From contig JARGSG010000070.1 in NCBI GenBank assembly GCA_030374805.1, positions 186,001-250,000 on the forward strand: DNA of 64,000 nt, written 5' to 3'. The translations under genes were made by a program, and so were the position numbers. The stretch is from Gracilaria gracilis (Eukaryota > Rhodophyta > Florideophyceae > Gracilariales > Gracilariaceae). The notes beneath the pieces are model-generated. The model searched no databases, was not told where the DNA came from, and worked only from the letters and a program-made list of their open reading frames with translations. This document shows, one piece after another, positions 50,293 to 59,074 of the stretch (its first letter is position 1; every line of letters starts with the position of its first letter).

Positions 50293-51375
50293 TCACACAA
50301 GATCAACCTTTCTTCGTGTGTACCAAACAAGGTCTGCGACATTTTTTTCCGGTCCAGGAATCCGTGGTAAGGTATACCCGTCATCACGCTGCCAAGCCAC
50401 CGGGCGGGGCACAATCGTGTATGGGCGTTCGCTACATCTCTTTTCAATTCGATCCGGGAAGCCATACCGTCCTTCCACATGCCCAGAGCCAATTAAGGCA
50501 ACCATTCGAGTATCAGGTCTTGACTGCAAAGATTGAGCTACTGACTGACTCATCCACTCTTCCCACAGAACTTGTATTTCGTAGTAACGCCCCAGAGCTG
50601 CTTCGTTAAGTTCTCCATGGCCCTCCTGAACAAGACCTACAAAGTGCTCATAGTGATCACGGTTGCTGAAATCCATGTTGTCGGGTAGAAACTCTTTGAG
50701 TTCCTCGGGAAGGCCATCAAGACCAAGCTGAGAAACATGAAACACAAACTGCCGCGGTATATTCAGGCCAACCATAGAAATTCCGTAGATGCGACAATAC
50801 TCGAAAATGGGAATGTATAACTTTGGGTCCATCCCCCACGTATGGGCCCAATCTGTAGTCTGCAGCAAGGAGTTCACTGAAAGGAGGCCTTTCACGTAGA
50901 GATCGAGAAGATGATTATGAGTGCGGTAGAACTGCTCGAATCCGACAACAAGCTCTTTCCCATCAGCCAAGCGACGAGCACTGTCGATTACGGCTAGCTG
51001 TGCAGCATGAGTTCTCATGTTATCATGTACCTCTCCTGCGACGATACAACGATCAAATCGAGATCCACGATCTCGATGTAAGAGGTTGTCGATTGCTGAA
51101 GGAGGAACAAAAGAACCACTCTTGACGTCGTAAAGGAAGTCTGAATCGGCGAACTGTCTACTCCATGCGGCTTTTGGATCCGAGGAAGCGAACCCCACTC
51201 CAAAGGTTGCTACAGATATTCCTTTAAGCAGCTCTCTTCTACTCAGTCCTTGAGTTCCAGCATTGCTGAAAAACTGAGCTCGGGGAACCAACTTGTTACC
51301 TGGCTTGCAGCAGATCAATTTCGGTTTCGTACTTTGTCCATTTATCGGCACCGACGTTAGAAAAGCGGTAGGCAT
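50293..51375 (-). CDS. ChaN-like (Tiki/EreA superfamily) protein, probably thylakoid lumen
   Basis: A 360-residue protein from the ATG at 51375 (MPTAFLTSVPINGQ). The first 42 residues are basic and Ser/Pro-rich like a plastid transit peptide. They are followed by a twin-arginine signal, SRRELLKGISVATFGVGFAS (R46-R47), ending near PKAAWS. This bipartite layout indicates import into the plastid and Tat export to the thylakoid lumen. The mature part is the haem-binding-uptake ChaN-like domain: GEVHDNMRTH (114-123), FEQFYRTHNHLLD, WGMDPKLYIPIFEYC, GLNIPRQFVF and a final IGSGHVEGRYGFPDRI with the conserved His. ChaN-like proteins bind haem or act as metal-dependent proteases; the exact role in plastids is unsettled. 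Intronless. Confidence 0.88.
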   Translation of the reverse strand: MPTAFLTSVPINGQSTKPKLICCKPGNKLVPRAQFFSNAGTQGLSRRELLKGISVATFGVGFASSDPKAAWSRQFADSDFLYDVKSGSFVPPSAIDNLLHRDRGSRFDRCIVAGEVHDNMRTHAAQLAVIDSARRLADGKELVVGFEQFYRTHNHLLDLYVKGLLSVNSLLQTTDWAHTWGMDPKLYIPIFEYCRIYGISMVGLNIPRQFVFHVSQLGLDGLPEELKEFLPDNMDFSNRDHYEHFVGLVQEGHGELNEAALGRYYEIQVLWEEWMSQSVAQSLQSRPDTRMVALIGSGHVEGRYGFPDRIEKRCSERPYTIVPRPVAWQRDDGYTLPRIPGPEKNVADLVWYTRRKVDLV

Positions 51376-52163
51376 AATGACCTTCAAGGTTTGGCTAAGC
51401 AACAGAGTCGTGCACTATAACACCCTCCCTCTTAATGTTCTGACAAATGAAAACTCCTTGCTCTATGGCGAAAAACACCAGCTTCTGGAGAGAAGAGTTC
51501 GTCTTCAGAGCAGAGAAGAAAGACGGCGACACTCAGAAACTCCGCGTTGGTGCAACATTTGTAGGTCGCATAAAGTGGCTTTCGGACAAAGAACTTCTTC
51601 CAGCCGCAATGTTCCACGCGAAAGCTGCAAGAACGATCCACAGCCTGATAAGCGAAATGTAGAAGACGTTCAGGCGTGGATTCTGTGTCGAAGCTGAATG
51701 GAGGCGGTTCTGACATTGTTTGCCATTGGCAAACAGCGGAGAACCAGTCGGCTCAACAAAGTTGAAACCTGGATGCAAAATGATTGGTCTATGAACGTGA
51801 GATATTTTGCATGTCCTCCTACCGACCACTGGTTTATGCAAAAAACGGCATCTACACGTACTGGTGTATACTGTACGGTGCAGCCCAGTTGGTCATAATT
51901 TAGCATTGTTCGAGCTGACGGGCTATCCCAGAGCGAGAAACCGTTGAGAACTTGATCAAAGAAAATGATTGCTAGTGTAGGGTGAGCCATCAGGAGCGAT
52001 ATACACAGACAACGGCAAGATACGGGCGCTGAAGCGTGTATCTACCTTCGTAATTAGAGAATGACTCCTGGGTTCTCCGTGATCTTGACGCAGCACGGAG
52101 AGGCTAACAAATTGCGTACGACGTGAATTATATCGGAGGTAAAAAGGTAGCTTCGGTGCTGCT
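51376..52163. other. intergenic, small open frames only
   Basis: A 65-codon frame (51465-51662, starting MAKNTSFWREEF) looks compositionally protein-like but is short and unmatched. The octamer GTATCTAC occurs at 52038, just downstream of ATP-citrate lyase. Confidence 0.45.
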
Positions 52164-54074
52164 TTACTCCATGACTTCATCGCCATCATTCAATCTATTC
52201 GGACGTTCAGGTTCGGCATACAGAACATCGTCCCAAGGATGCCTGTATAGCGGTTGTTTCATGCGCTTCTGGTCAAGGGCGTGACCGATAAACCCAATAC
52301 TTCGACTCAGTGTAAAGAGTCCGTTCAAGCCACCGAGTTCGAGAACCTCCATGACCTCGCTATCACTGTACTTACCCACTCCACGTAGCATATCGGCAAA
52401 CAAAGAGCCAATGGCCCCATCAATGTTAAGCACCAAATTGTTCGCCTTTTGGAGAGTGTACTCTTCAACTCTCTTCGCGTAATTGAAAGTATCCATCCTC
52501 GGAAAGTGTTCTTTGGCATAGTTTGCCAAAAGCTCAACGCGTTTATCGCGATTTTCCGCAGTCTTGATTCGGTGTCCTATTCCTTCGACTCTCTGCCCTT
52601 TCTTTTTGAGCGCTTCTACAAACTCGTCAGGAGGAACATTTTTGTCGCTGGCAGTCTTAAAATTGATTGCCGCGGCATCGACAGCGCCTCCAAATCGTGG
52701 CCCAATCGTCAGCAATCCACTACAGAGCGAACTGATCAAATCCTTTCCAGCACGTGCCGCGACAATAGTGTTGTGTGCACCTGAAACGCAGGGTCCGTGG
52801 TCTGCAGCAGTAACGAGAACAAGCTCGATGAACTTGGTGGCCCACTTCGGAAAAAGAGTCTTGAACCACAACAGAGAGATCACATCCCCGATGGTGTGAT
52901 CACTCATGATTTCCGAAATGGGAACACGGACATACGTGGGCTCTTCTCCAGTGTCATTGCTGATAGTGCAAACGACGTTCGTTGTCTTTCGAACTGCTCC
53001 TGCTTTAACGGCGGAAGCCAAATCCTGTGGAAGATTTGGAGGTTTGATATCTTTTGCTGGTTCCAGCGTTCCCTCATCAACCATTTGCTTATAAACCTTA
53101 TTGATCATATCCGCGAATCCATCAAAGTTTTCAGGGACGTGTGCTCCAGCTTTCTTTAGGGCTTCGTTTTTCGCCTCCGCGCTTTCATCAGCACCCCCAG
53201 TCTTGGCACCGGCATGCCCGAACTGCACCTCGGCAGCATTGAACCATTTTGCGCAGGTTCCACTCACCCATGCGACAACTGGCTTTGTAATGCGGCCGTT
53301 CTTCAAAGCTTCGACGACTCCGTATTCGTCTGTTCCCCCCAATTCTCCGAGCAGTACAATCAGCTTGACTTGTGGTAATGATTGGAATCGAAGGACGTGA
53401 TCAGCAAGGCCGGATCCGGCATACGTATCGCCTCCAACGGCGATCCCTTCATACAATCCATCAGTAACTCTAGCCAAAACATTGTACATTTCATTGGAAA
53501 GCCCACCAGACTTTGAAACAAAGCCAACGCTTCCCGGGCGATGAAGCTTGCAGTTGATAATATTCTCAACAGTGCCTGCAGTATCAGCGATCTTAAACGC
53601 ACCTGCTTGAACTCCGCCAACTGTAGCCGGACCGATGATAATCTTTCCCGTTCTGTTTGCATAAGAGATCAGCATTTTCGTGTCACGCTCTGGAACACCT
53701 TCGGCGATGATTGCAATGGTTCTGATAGAAGCTTGCTTCAGAGCATTGAAAGAACTCTGATAAGCGGAACGATAAGACGCAAAGTTAATGAAGACATCCG
53801 AATTCGGATGGGCGGCACATGCGGCTTCGGTGGATCCATACACGGGGATAGCAACTTCTTCTTTGCCGAAGAACGCTTTCTGAAAACCACCAGGTGCGGC
53901 ACCTTGAGAAACGATTGCTGCCACGGATGGAGTAGGCCTGGCACAGATGAAATCAAAATCGAGCATACGCTGGATTGGATTGCGTTTGTAGTTATAAAAG
54001 ATTGCAGTTGACTCCCTTGAGAAAAGAGCCCCAGCTTTGGAAGCAGCAGAACCTGGCTGTAAAAGGGAAGGCAT
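52164..54074 (-). CDS. ACLB: ATP-citrate lyase subunit B
   Basis: A 636-residue, intronless subunit of cytosolic ATP-citrate lyase, which makes acetyl-CoA and oxaloacetate from citrate for fatty acid and isoprenoid synthesis. The N-terminal 330 residues are the succinyl-CoA-synthetase alpha-like part, with the phosphohistidine H287 in AEVQFGHAGAKTGG and the CoA-binding GPATVGGVQAGAF region. The C-terminal 250 residues are the citrate-synthase-like part, with VTADHGPCVSGAHNT and GIGHRIK carrying the active-site His residues, and the family's ending GFIGHALDQKRMKQPLYRHPWDD. The length corresponds to the separate B subunit found in plants, algae and fungi, not the 1100-residue animal fusion; subunit A is not in this window. 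An acidic tail of 12 residues is extra. Confidence 0.97.
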   Translation of the reverse strand: MPSLLQPGSAASKAGALFSRESTAIFYNYKRNPIQRMLDFDFICARPTPSVAAIVSQGAAPGGFQKAFFGKEEVAIPVYGSTEAACAAHPNSDVFINFASYRSAYQSSFNALKQASIRTIAIIAEGVPERDTKMLISYANRTGKIIIGPATVGGVQAGAFKIADTAGTVENIINCKLHRPGSVGFVSKSGGLSNEMYNVLARVTDGLYEGIAVGGDTYAGSGLADHVLRFQSLPQVKLIVLLGELGGTDEYGVVEALKNGRITKPVVAWVSGTCAKWFNAAEVQFGHAGAKTGGADESAEAKNEALKKAGAHVPENFDGFADMINKVYKQMVDEGTLEPAKDIKPPNLPQDLASAVKAGAVRKTTNVVCTISNDTGEEPTYVRVPISEIMSDHTIGDVISLLWFKTLFPKWATKFIELVLVTAADHGPCVSGAHNTIVAARAGKDLISSLCSGLLTIGPRFGGAVDAAAINFKTASDKNVPPDEFVEALKKKGQRVEGIGHRIKTAENRDKRVELLANYAKEHFPRMDTFNYAKRVEEYTLQKANNLVLNIDGAIGSLFADMLRGVGKYSDSEVMEVLELGGLNGLFTLSRSIGFIGHALDQKRMKQPLYRHPWDDVLYAEPERPNRLNDGDEVME

Positions 54075-54858
54075 TTTACTGCTGGTTATGTTGCAGATAC
54101 TTCAATGACTGAATCGGAGCGTGATCGGACGACGGCACCGTAGCTGAACCTCCACAGTCCCACGTCAGGTGTTGCATGCAAGTTTAGATCTCCGATAGCT
54201 CAGAGCGATCGGATGGTCGAGTTTCGATGCAATTCGAATGAGCCAATTGCCCCCTCTACCTGGCGACCAAGTGATACCCAATCGCTTGTACAGAATACCC
54301 TTGGGTAGAAACGGTGAAGCAAGTCGATATCGTGACAAACCAATTCTATTGTCGACCTCGTAAAACAGAAGTCTTGTCCAACTCAATAGATAGTGTCAAT
54401 TCGGGTCAGTCCAGTAGTTCCGAAAAGCCCCGTTCGTGGCGTTGCGGAGTGTTACGACTTTTTCTTGGAATCGATAGGGGCTGCATTTTCGGTAAGCCCC
54501 CAGTCCTTTACAAATAAGCAACCAAGATCAAGATTTATTTTTTATTTGGGGCATAATCGGAAGTGCTAAGGTGCCTGTGTTGCGATAACACCGAAAATAA
54601 ATTGGTATTCAATGTGGCTTCTAATTTTTCACAAAATCACTGTTATGGATAACAAAAATACGATATCCAATTCAGGCGTTTCCGAGGCTTTCCAATACCA
54701 ACGGTACCAACACAATGATGAGCCTGTGACAGGCATCTCAGTCGTTATCTACAAGGTGCTGTTAAAAGTTTCGATGATTCATCGGGCATGAACTGTAGCA
54801 GAAGGAGGGAGCACTTCACTCTAGTTGGCACTCGTCATCTTTCGTAAGTTCTCTTGCT
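54075..54858. other. intergenic, divergent promoters
   Basis: AT-rich around 54530-54660; no gene recognised. Lies between ATP-citrate lyase B and the kinase-like gene, which point away from each other. Confidence 0.5.
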
Positions 54859-55728
54859 ATGTTCTCGTACGATTTCGCCTTTTTAGGCACACCACTACCC
54901 ATACTTGGCTCAGCAAACCAACAATCTCAATCCTTTAAACGACTTCGGATTGTTAAAACGTCATTCCTTCCTTCGCGGAGAGTCAATTATGTGAATGTTA
55001 CACATATCCGAGTTGGACTAGATGCTGTACCGAATGTCTGTTGTAGTGCTTCGGGCTGGGAATCTCTTACACCAGATTCCTTTAACCAGAAGCTAGAATC
55101 GAACAATCTCCAACTGTGTCTTGTTGGTATGTCAAACTGCGGCAAATCACATTGGTCCTCTCGGCTACAAAGTCACAAAAATTTTCATCTAATCTGTGTC
55201 GACGATCAAATTGAAGAACAGATCACTCCAGAACTGAAACAACTTGGGTACTCGGGTATTGATGGTATGGCAAAGTGGATGGGGTTTCCTAGTGATGAGC
55301 GTTTCGCCGCAAACCAAGGTCGGTATCTTATGCACGAGGAGCGTATCACATCGCAAGCAGTGCCGAGCTTCAAGAAAAATACTGTGTTGGACACTACTGG
55401 AAGCGTGGTGTACCTCAGTGATACGACGTTAGATCAGTTGAGAGCGGATTATCTTATTATTCATCTAGAAGCGAATGACGGCATGCTGGAGATGATGACA
55501 GAAAACTACTTTAGCACACCAAAACCTGTGGTATGGGGAGATTCTTTTAATCGCCGTGAGAATGAAAGTCCAATAGAGGCGATGAGGCGGTGTTATCCAG
55601 GCTTGTTGAGGCAACGTAGAGAACGATACGCTAGACTGGCACACGTTGCCGTGCCGGCTACATTCTCGCTTTCTCAAGAAGTGGATGTGGAAGGATTTCT
55701 TGAATACGTGCGTCAGCAGCTCAGGTGA
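54859..55728 (+). CDS. shikimate-kinase-like P-loop protein, probably plastid
   Basis: A 289-residue, intronless protein. The first 65 residues are Ser/Arg/Asn-rich and poor in acid, likely a transit peptide. A Walker A motif GMSNCGKS lies at residues 90-97, preceded by a hydrophobic strand (NLQLCLV). FHLICVDDQIEEQI resembles the shikimate-kinase substrate Asp strand (D-x-D), though here it is V-D-D. A long insertion (GYSGIDGMAKWMGFPSDERFAANQGRYL) follows. VLDTTGSVVYLSD corresponds to the family's VLATGGG-type loop but lacks the Gly-Gly, and ENESPIEAMRRCYPGLLRQRRERYARLAHV matches the lid and the R-x-x-x-Y-x-x-x-A motif. Divergence at the shikimate-binding loop means the substrate may differ, as in plant shikimate-kinase-like proteins. 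Confidence 0.75.
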   Translation: MFSYDFAFLGTPLPILGSANQQSQSFKRLRIVKTSFLPSRRVNYVNVTHIRVGLDAVPNVCCSASGWESLTPDSFNQKLESNNLQLCLVGMSNCGKSHWSSRLQSHKNFHLICVDDQIEEQITPELKQLGYSGIDGMAKWMGFPSDERFAANQGRYLMHEERITSQAVPSFKKNTVLDTTGSVVYLSDTTLDQLRADYLIIHLEANDGMLEMMTENYFSTPKPVVWGDSFNRRENESPIEAMRRCYPGLLRQRRERYARLAHVAVPATFSLSQEVDVEGFLEYVRQQLR

Positions 55729-56008
55729 AGTTCAGAGGTAACGACTTCAGTGTCGAGCGACGACGACGTAGATGTCGACGTAGATGTGACACACTGCTCT
55801 TTTTAACCTGCCCAGGGTGCCGCAATGATATTGTTCTAGTGTTCTTTGCTGGCATGCACAAAAGACCACCCCAAGCGTTTCTTCTAACAGCAATTATCTT
55901 ACGAAGACTTGAAGACTTTGAAAACGTTATCCACTATTATATACCCTTGCAAAAGCATCCTGTGGCTTCTGAAGCTCAGTTTACGTGGACAGCGCGCCGT
56001 GTGCAGCC

Positions 56009-57322
56009 ATGACGAGGCTCTGTGTGATCTGTGCAACTGCTAAAGTTGCCAAAACTTTCAACTTTCGGGATCAAATGCTGTTCTTCCATTTGTCCACAAG
56101 AGTACCCTTGTATACAAGATATTCGAGTGCATCTCATGTGAGAAGTCGCGATGCTGGCTTCTTCATGCTGCCTTACGCCTTCGTTCCAAACCACACACCC
56201 TTCTTTTCGCAACTCCTCGCCAAATATAGCCTCCCAATTGTGCTCAATAACATGGTGTACGACCCATTTGGTTCTGAGGAGGACAACGCCAAAAAAGCTT
56301 CAGTGCGGAGAATGGTATCCGTCCGACGCCCCCCAATATGCGACATACGGCTTACTTCTTTGGAATGGGGTGTGCCAGAGTCTCGTATGCGAACCCGCAC
56401 TGAAGCGAATCTTCCAAACGAACAGAGTCATATCAGGTCCGCTCCTAAGCCCATCCAGACGACGAAGTCTACGGACCTAGCAGAGAAGCGAGAAACTATC
56501 AGATATGTTGAAAAGATTGTTTATAAAGAACCTACAACGATCCTTGGAGTACCTCCTGTGGTCGATGATCGCATTCTTCATGTTGTAGACTTCATTTTGA
56601 GGAATGTCAAGAGTGATAAGGTAGAGGTTGAGGTCAAGCTTGGCCTATTGATTGCAAAAGGCAGAGGTGCTCGCGCTATTAATTTTGTGCCAGTGAAGTG
56701 CGAGACTTCGATAAACCCGGAGAATAACCATGACAACCGGTTTGAGAGTAATGTGGGAGAAAAAGTGTTCTGCAACCTTTATAACTCTCTCAACAAGAGA
56801 GTTGAACTCACAGAAAGAGAAACCAAGAACAAGGTGCATTACACCCGTACCCGACATCTTGACGTGTACTGGCCAGGAAAAATACGAGAAACAAGGCAGA
56901 TACGAGAGAATCCAGATGGATCAGAGTACTATGAAACCATTTGCGTCCAATCCAAAACTCGCCTGGGTGATATGAACGTCATGTGCCCCATGAATTTACT
57001 CGACATGAGATACTCTGCGAGCCTTGAAGAAGATGCAAGTATACCACCGAACAGCACACCTCTGAGACAAAGAATGAAAGATAGAAAATCTTACAAGTAT
57101 GAGTACTTAAGCGTTGATATAACTTGCGTAACTATGGAATCTTTGAGTGCCCAGACCGAAGGTCAGAGGACTTTCGAAGTTGAGGTGGAAATTGATCCAA
57201 CGGCGAATCTCTTCCAGGAAGTTAGTAAGTACCAGCAGGCTGATGGTTCTTCAAAACTGTTGGACATCGCCACATGTCTGGTCAACACCGTACGCATTCT
57301 ACAAAAAGCAGAACATATATAA
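56009..57322 (+). CDS. Cet1-type mRNA 5'-triphosphatase (capping enzyme beta subunit)
   Basis: A 437-residue protein removing the gamma phosphate of nascent mRNA before capping. The ATG at 56009 (MTRLCVICATAKVAK) is the first in frame. Residues 1-185 are poorly structured and contain a basic Pro/Ser region. The catalytic triphosphate-tunnel domain covers about 188-435. Strand 1, KVEVEVKLGLL, supplies metal-binding E206 and E208. RTRHLDVYWPGKIRETRQIRE corresponds to the basic tunnel strands, and RQRMKDRKSYKYEYLSVDIT to the R-x-x-D-R-x-S-Y region. FEVEVEID supplies E390, E392 and E394. All three signature motifs of the fungal/protist metal-dependent family are present, so function is well supported. 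There is no guanylyltransferase domain; that enzyme must be encoded elsewhere. Intronless. Confidence 0.92.
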   Translation: MTRLCVICATAKVAKTFNFRDQMLFFHLSTRVPLYTRYSSASHVRSRDAGFFMLPYAFVPNHTPFFSQLLAKYSLPIVLNNMVYDPFGSEEDNAKKASVRRMVSVRRPPICDIRLTSLEWGVPESRMRTRTEANLPNEQSHIRSAPKPIQTTKSTDLAEKRETIRYVEKIVYKEPTTILGVPPVVDDRILHVVDFILRNVKSDKVEVEVKLGLLIAKGRGARAINFVPVKCETSINPENNHDNRFESNVGEKVFCNLYNSLNKRVELTERETKNKVHYTRTRHLDVYWPGKIRETRQIRENPDGSEYYETICVQSKTRLGDMNVMCPMNLLDMRYSASLEEDASIPPNSTPLRQRMKDRKSYKYEYLSVDITCVTMESLSAQTEGQRTFEVEVEIDPTANLFQEVSKYQQADGSSKLLDIATCLVNTVRILQKAEHI

Positions 57323-57395
57323 CTAAGCGTTTGCGTCTAACTGAACTTTTTTTTCATGTACAAGAACAATAATACGATTCTAGCTTAAGAAATGA

Positions 57396-57623
57396 CTAAT
57401 CAGATTCCCCACTCCCTGAAGCCATGGGTGCCAAGTGAGAGTCGATTACGAGCATTGGAACGTTGGGGCCGACGGTAGAGCATCCACAACGCCCATCCGG
57501 TCCCGATGAGACACATGAACAGAGCACATACTTCGCATGTTCTCTTGCAAGTGAGATGGGCGCTAGGAGAAGCTCAAAAGCCGTTATTACCGTAATCACC
57601 AGCACCAAAGCCATAGAGTTCAT
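57396..57623 (-). CDS. possible small secreted cysteine protein
   Basis: A 75-codon frame from an ATG at 57623 (MNSMALVLVITVITAFELLL), a good signal-peptide-like hydrophobic start with cleavage possible near ISLAREHA. The mature part has four cysteines in two C-x-C pairs (LCSCVSS, RCGCSTV) and ends in a Ser/Gly tail. It is convergent with the triphosphatase gene. A tandem 23-bp repeat and a perfect hairpin lie 50-200 bp upstream. No family match; could be spurious. Confidence 0.35.
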   Translation of the reverse strand: MNSMALVLVITVITAFELLLAPISLAREHAKYVLCSCVSSGPDGRCGCSTVGPNVPMLVIDSHLAPMASGSGESD

Positions 57624-57671
57624 TCTAGTCAACGTATCATCTAACAATTGTACAGCTCTTGCATGACCTCT

Positions 57672-57717
57672 ACACGCTTGTTCAGCACTTCACCACACGC
57701 TTGTTCAGCACTTCACC
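57672..57717. repeat. 23-bp tandem duplication
   Basis: The unit ACGCTTGTTCAGCACTTCAC plus three bases (CAC) occurs twice in direct succession, followed by a partial third start (ACGCACGG). Confidence 0.85.
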
Positions 57718-57780
57718 ACACGCACGGACTTCCAGATATCGTTCTACCCTGTTGTGCTTCGGTAGGTACAGTTGTGGGAC

Positions 57781-57826
57781 GTAATGACGACACGGGCCCT
57801 TTCGCTGGTGCTCGTGTCGTCATTAC
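57781..57826. repeat. perfect 14-bp inverted repeat (hairpin)
   Basis: GTAATGACGACACG at 57781-57794 is the exact reverse complement of 57813-57826, with an 18-base loop. It could be a transcript hairpin or a relic of a small transposon; it is not followed by a T run. Confidence 0.85.
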
Positions 57827-57965
57827 TTCGTACTCGGCTGCTATGCCCTTTGGCACGTTTTGCATTAGGTTGCTGACAAATTGCATGTCTTCAATTGCTG
57901 TGCAGCTCAACACATTGCAAGTCAAAACCCAGAGACTGCTCCTCCGGAGCATCTCGATTCCTCGA

Positions 57966-58200
57966 AAGCGAGAAAATGCAAGAAAAGCAGAAGTAACTAG
58001 AGAGAGAGATATGTGTATATATATGTCGCATACGTCCCAAGTTTGCCCCCAGTTGCTCAATACTTCGAGCTGAAGAAAGGGCGATGCGAATGCGGCACAA
58101 ACGTTAAGAAAGATGACGAGCATGTCGCACTTAACTGGCCCTTTCTCGATGCCTTCCGAAGAGTGGAACTTCCACAGCTACGTAAAAGACAGGTTCCCTG
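57966..58200 (+). mobile_element. 3' tail of a LINE (post-RNase H Cys/His region), decayed
   Basis: One frame reads NARKAEVTRERDM; a second then reads SLPPVAQYFELKKGRCECGTNVKKDDEHVALNWPFLDAFRRVELP. Both line up with the fragment at 62045-62389. At least one frame change separates them, and the conserved R-C-P has become N-W-P. This is a further 5'-truncated copy. Related sequence may continue to about 58320 (PEKLLAHISRKVVLRTSL). Confidence 0.65.
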
Positions 58201-58612
58201 AAAAGTTATTGGCCCATATTAGCAGAAAAGTCGTTCTCCGGACTAGTTTAACAGCCCAAAAACTGAAGCTTGACGTCCTTAACAAGGAAAATCTTCTCGA
58301 AACCAACGGGAGACAGGAACATAAATGTTCAAGCCGTTCGCTGTTTGTCCTTTTGGAAGGTATCAATGGAGAGGATCAAGGGATGCTGATGAATAGGGGA
58401 AAATCATCGGTAGCGAAATGCTGACGCAGACCGAGAACCTCTTTGACACGTAACCTTTACCCTGAGCCACGCAAGCAGCTCGCTTGGCCTCGAACGCGAT
58501 CAAAGTTTGATCATTGCTGTTCATCCTCCAAATCCACAGCGCAAGCATAAAAAATCGCAATAATATTATGTTTTCTGTAGCTATATTTTGAAAAAAGAAA
58601 AAAATTATAACC
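58201..58612. other. intergenic between LINE tail and tRNA
   Basis: No gene recognised. A possible extension of the LINE tail reaches about 58320. A run of A on the plus strand near 58590-58604 is the tRNA terminator. Confidence 0.5.
58590..58604 (-). terminator. Pol III terminator of tRNA-Glu
   Basis: On the minus strand two T runs (TTTTTTTCTTTTTT) start about 9 bases after the tRNA 3' end, a standard Pol III stop. Confidence 0.8.
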
Positions 58613-58685
58613 CTTCCCGTGCGGGGTTTGAACCCGCGATCTTCCCGGTGAAAGCGGGACATCCTAACCACTAGACCAACGGGAA
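58613..58685 (-). tRNA. tRNA-Glu (anticodon UUC)
   Basis: The 73 bases fold completely: acceptor stem TTCCCGT/ACGGGAA; D-arm containing the A-box-like GGTCTAGTGGTTAGGAT; anticodon stem TCCCG/CGGGA with loop CTTTCAC, giving anticodon TTC at positions 34-36; and T-arm GCGGG-TTCAAAC-CCCGC with the B-box. The discriminator is G and no CCA is encoded, as expected for a eukaryotic nuclear tRNA. No intron. Confidence 0.97.
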
Positions 58686-59074
58686 CAGCTGGCCACGCTT
58701 GTCCCACGGTGCCTTTGCAACTAATTTATTATCCTCGTATCGAACACCCCGCGTAAATTCGCACATTCTGTTCCTCATCCCTGTGAGGGCAGGTTGTGTG
58801 ACATGGTTATGCATTGCTAGTCGCAATTTGCTACTCTTGGTATCACATTCTGTGCTGAAGGAAATATTTGCAGACCGACCACTACACGCAGATATACGGA
58901 GGTCGTGTACATGTTCGATGTTTCCATCCCCTCCTACACTTTCGGCAATATTCGCTTCGCATCCCGTCTTCCACACACCAAACGTCATAGCGCTACAGCT
59001 TATGTCGAGTCTTTTATCGTCACCTCCATCTCGCCCAACCCGTGCTCCCTGAACTTAGTCCACCAGCGTTGACC
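58686..59074. other. intergenic between tRNA and UIM-RNase gene
   Basis: No gene recognised; promoter region of the following gene. Confidence 0.5.

Noticed and set aside
51465-51662. 65-codon frame starting MAKNTSFWREEF as a gene
   Set aside because: Too short to support without homology or transcript evidence.
52164-54074. Succinyl-CoA ligase alpha or citrate synthase as the identity
   Set aside because: Both domains are joined in one protein in the order of ATP-citrate lyase B, with its characteristic C-terminus.
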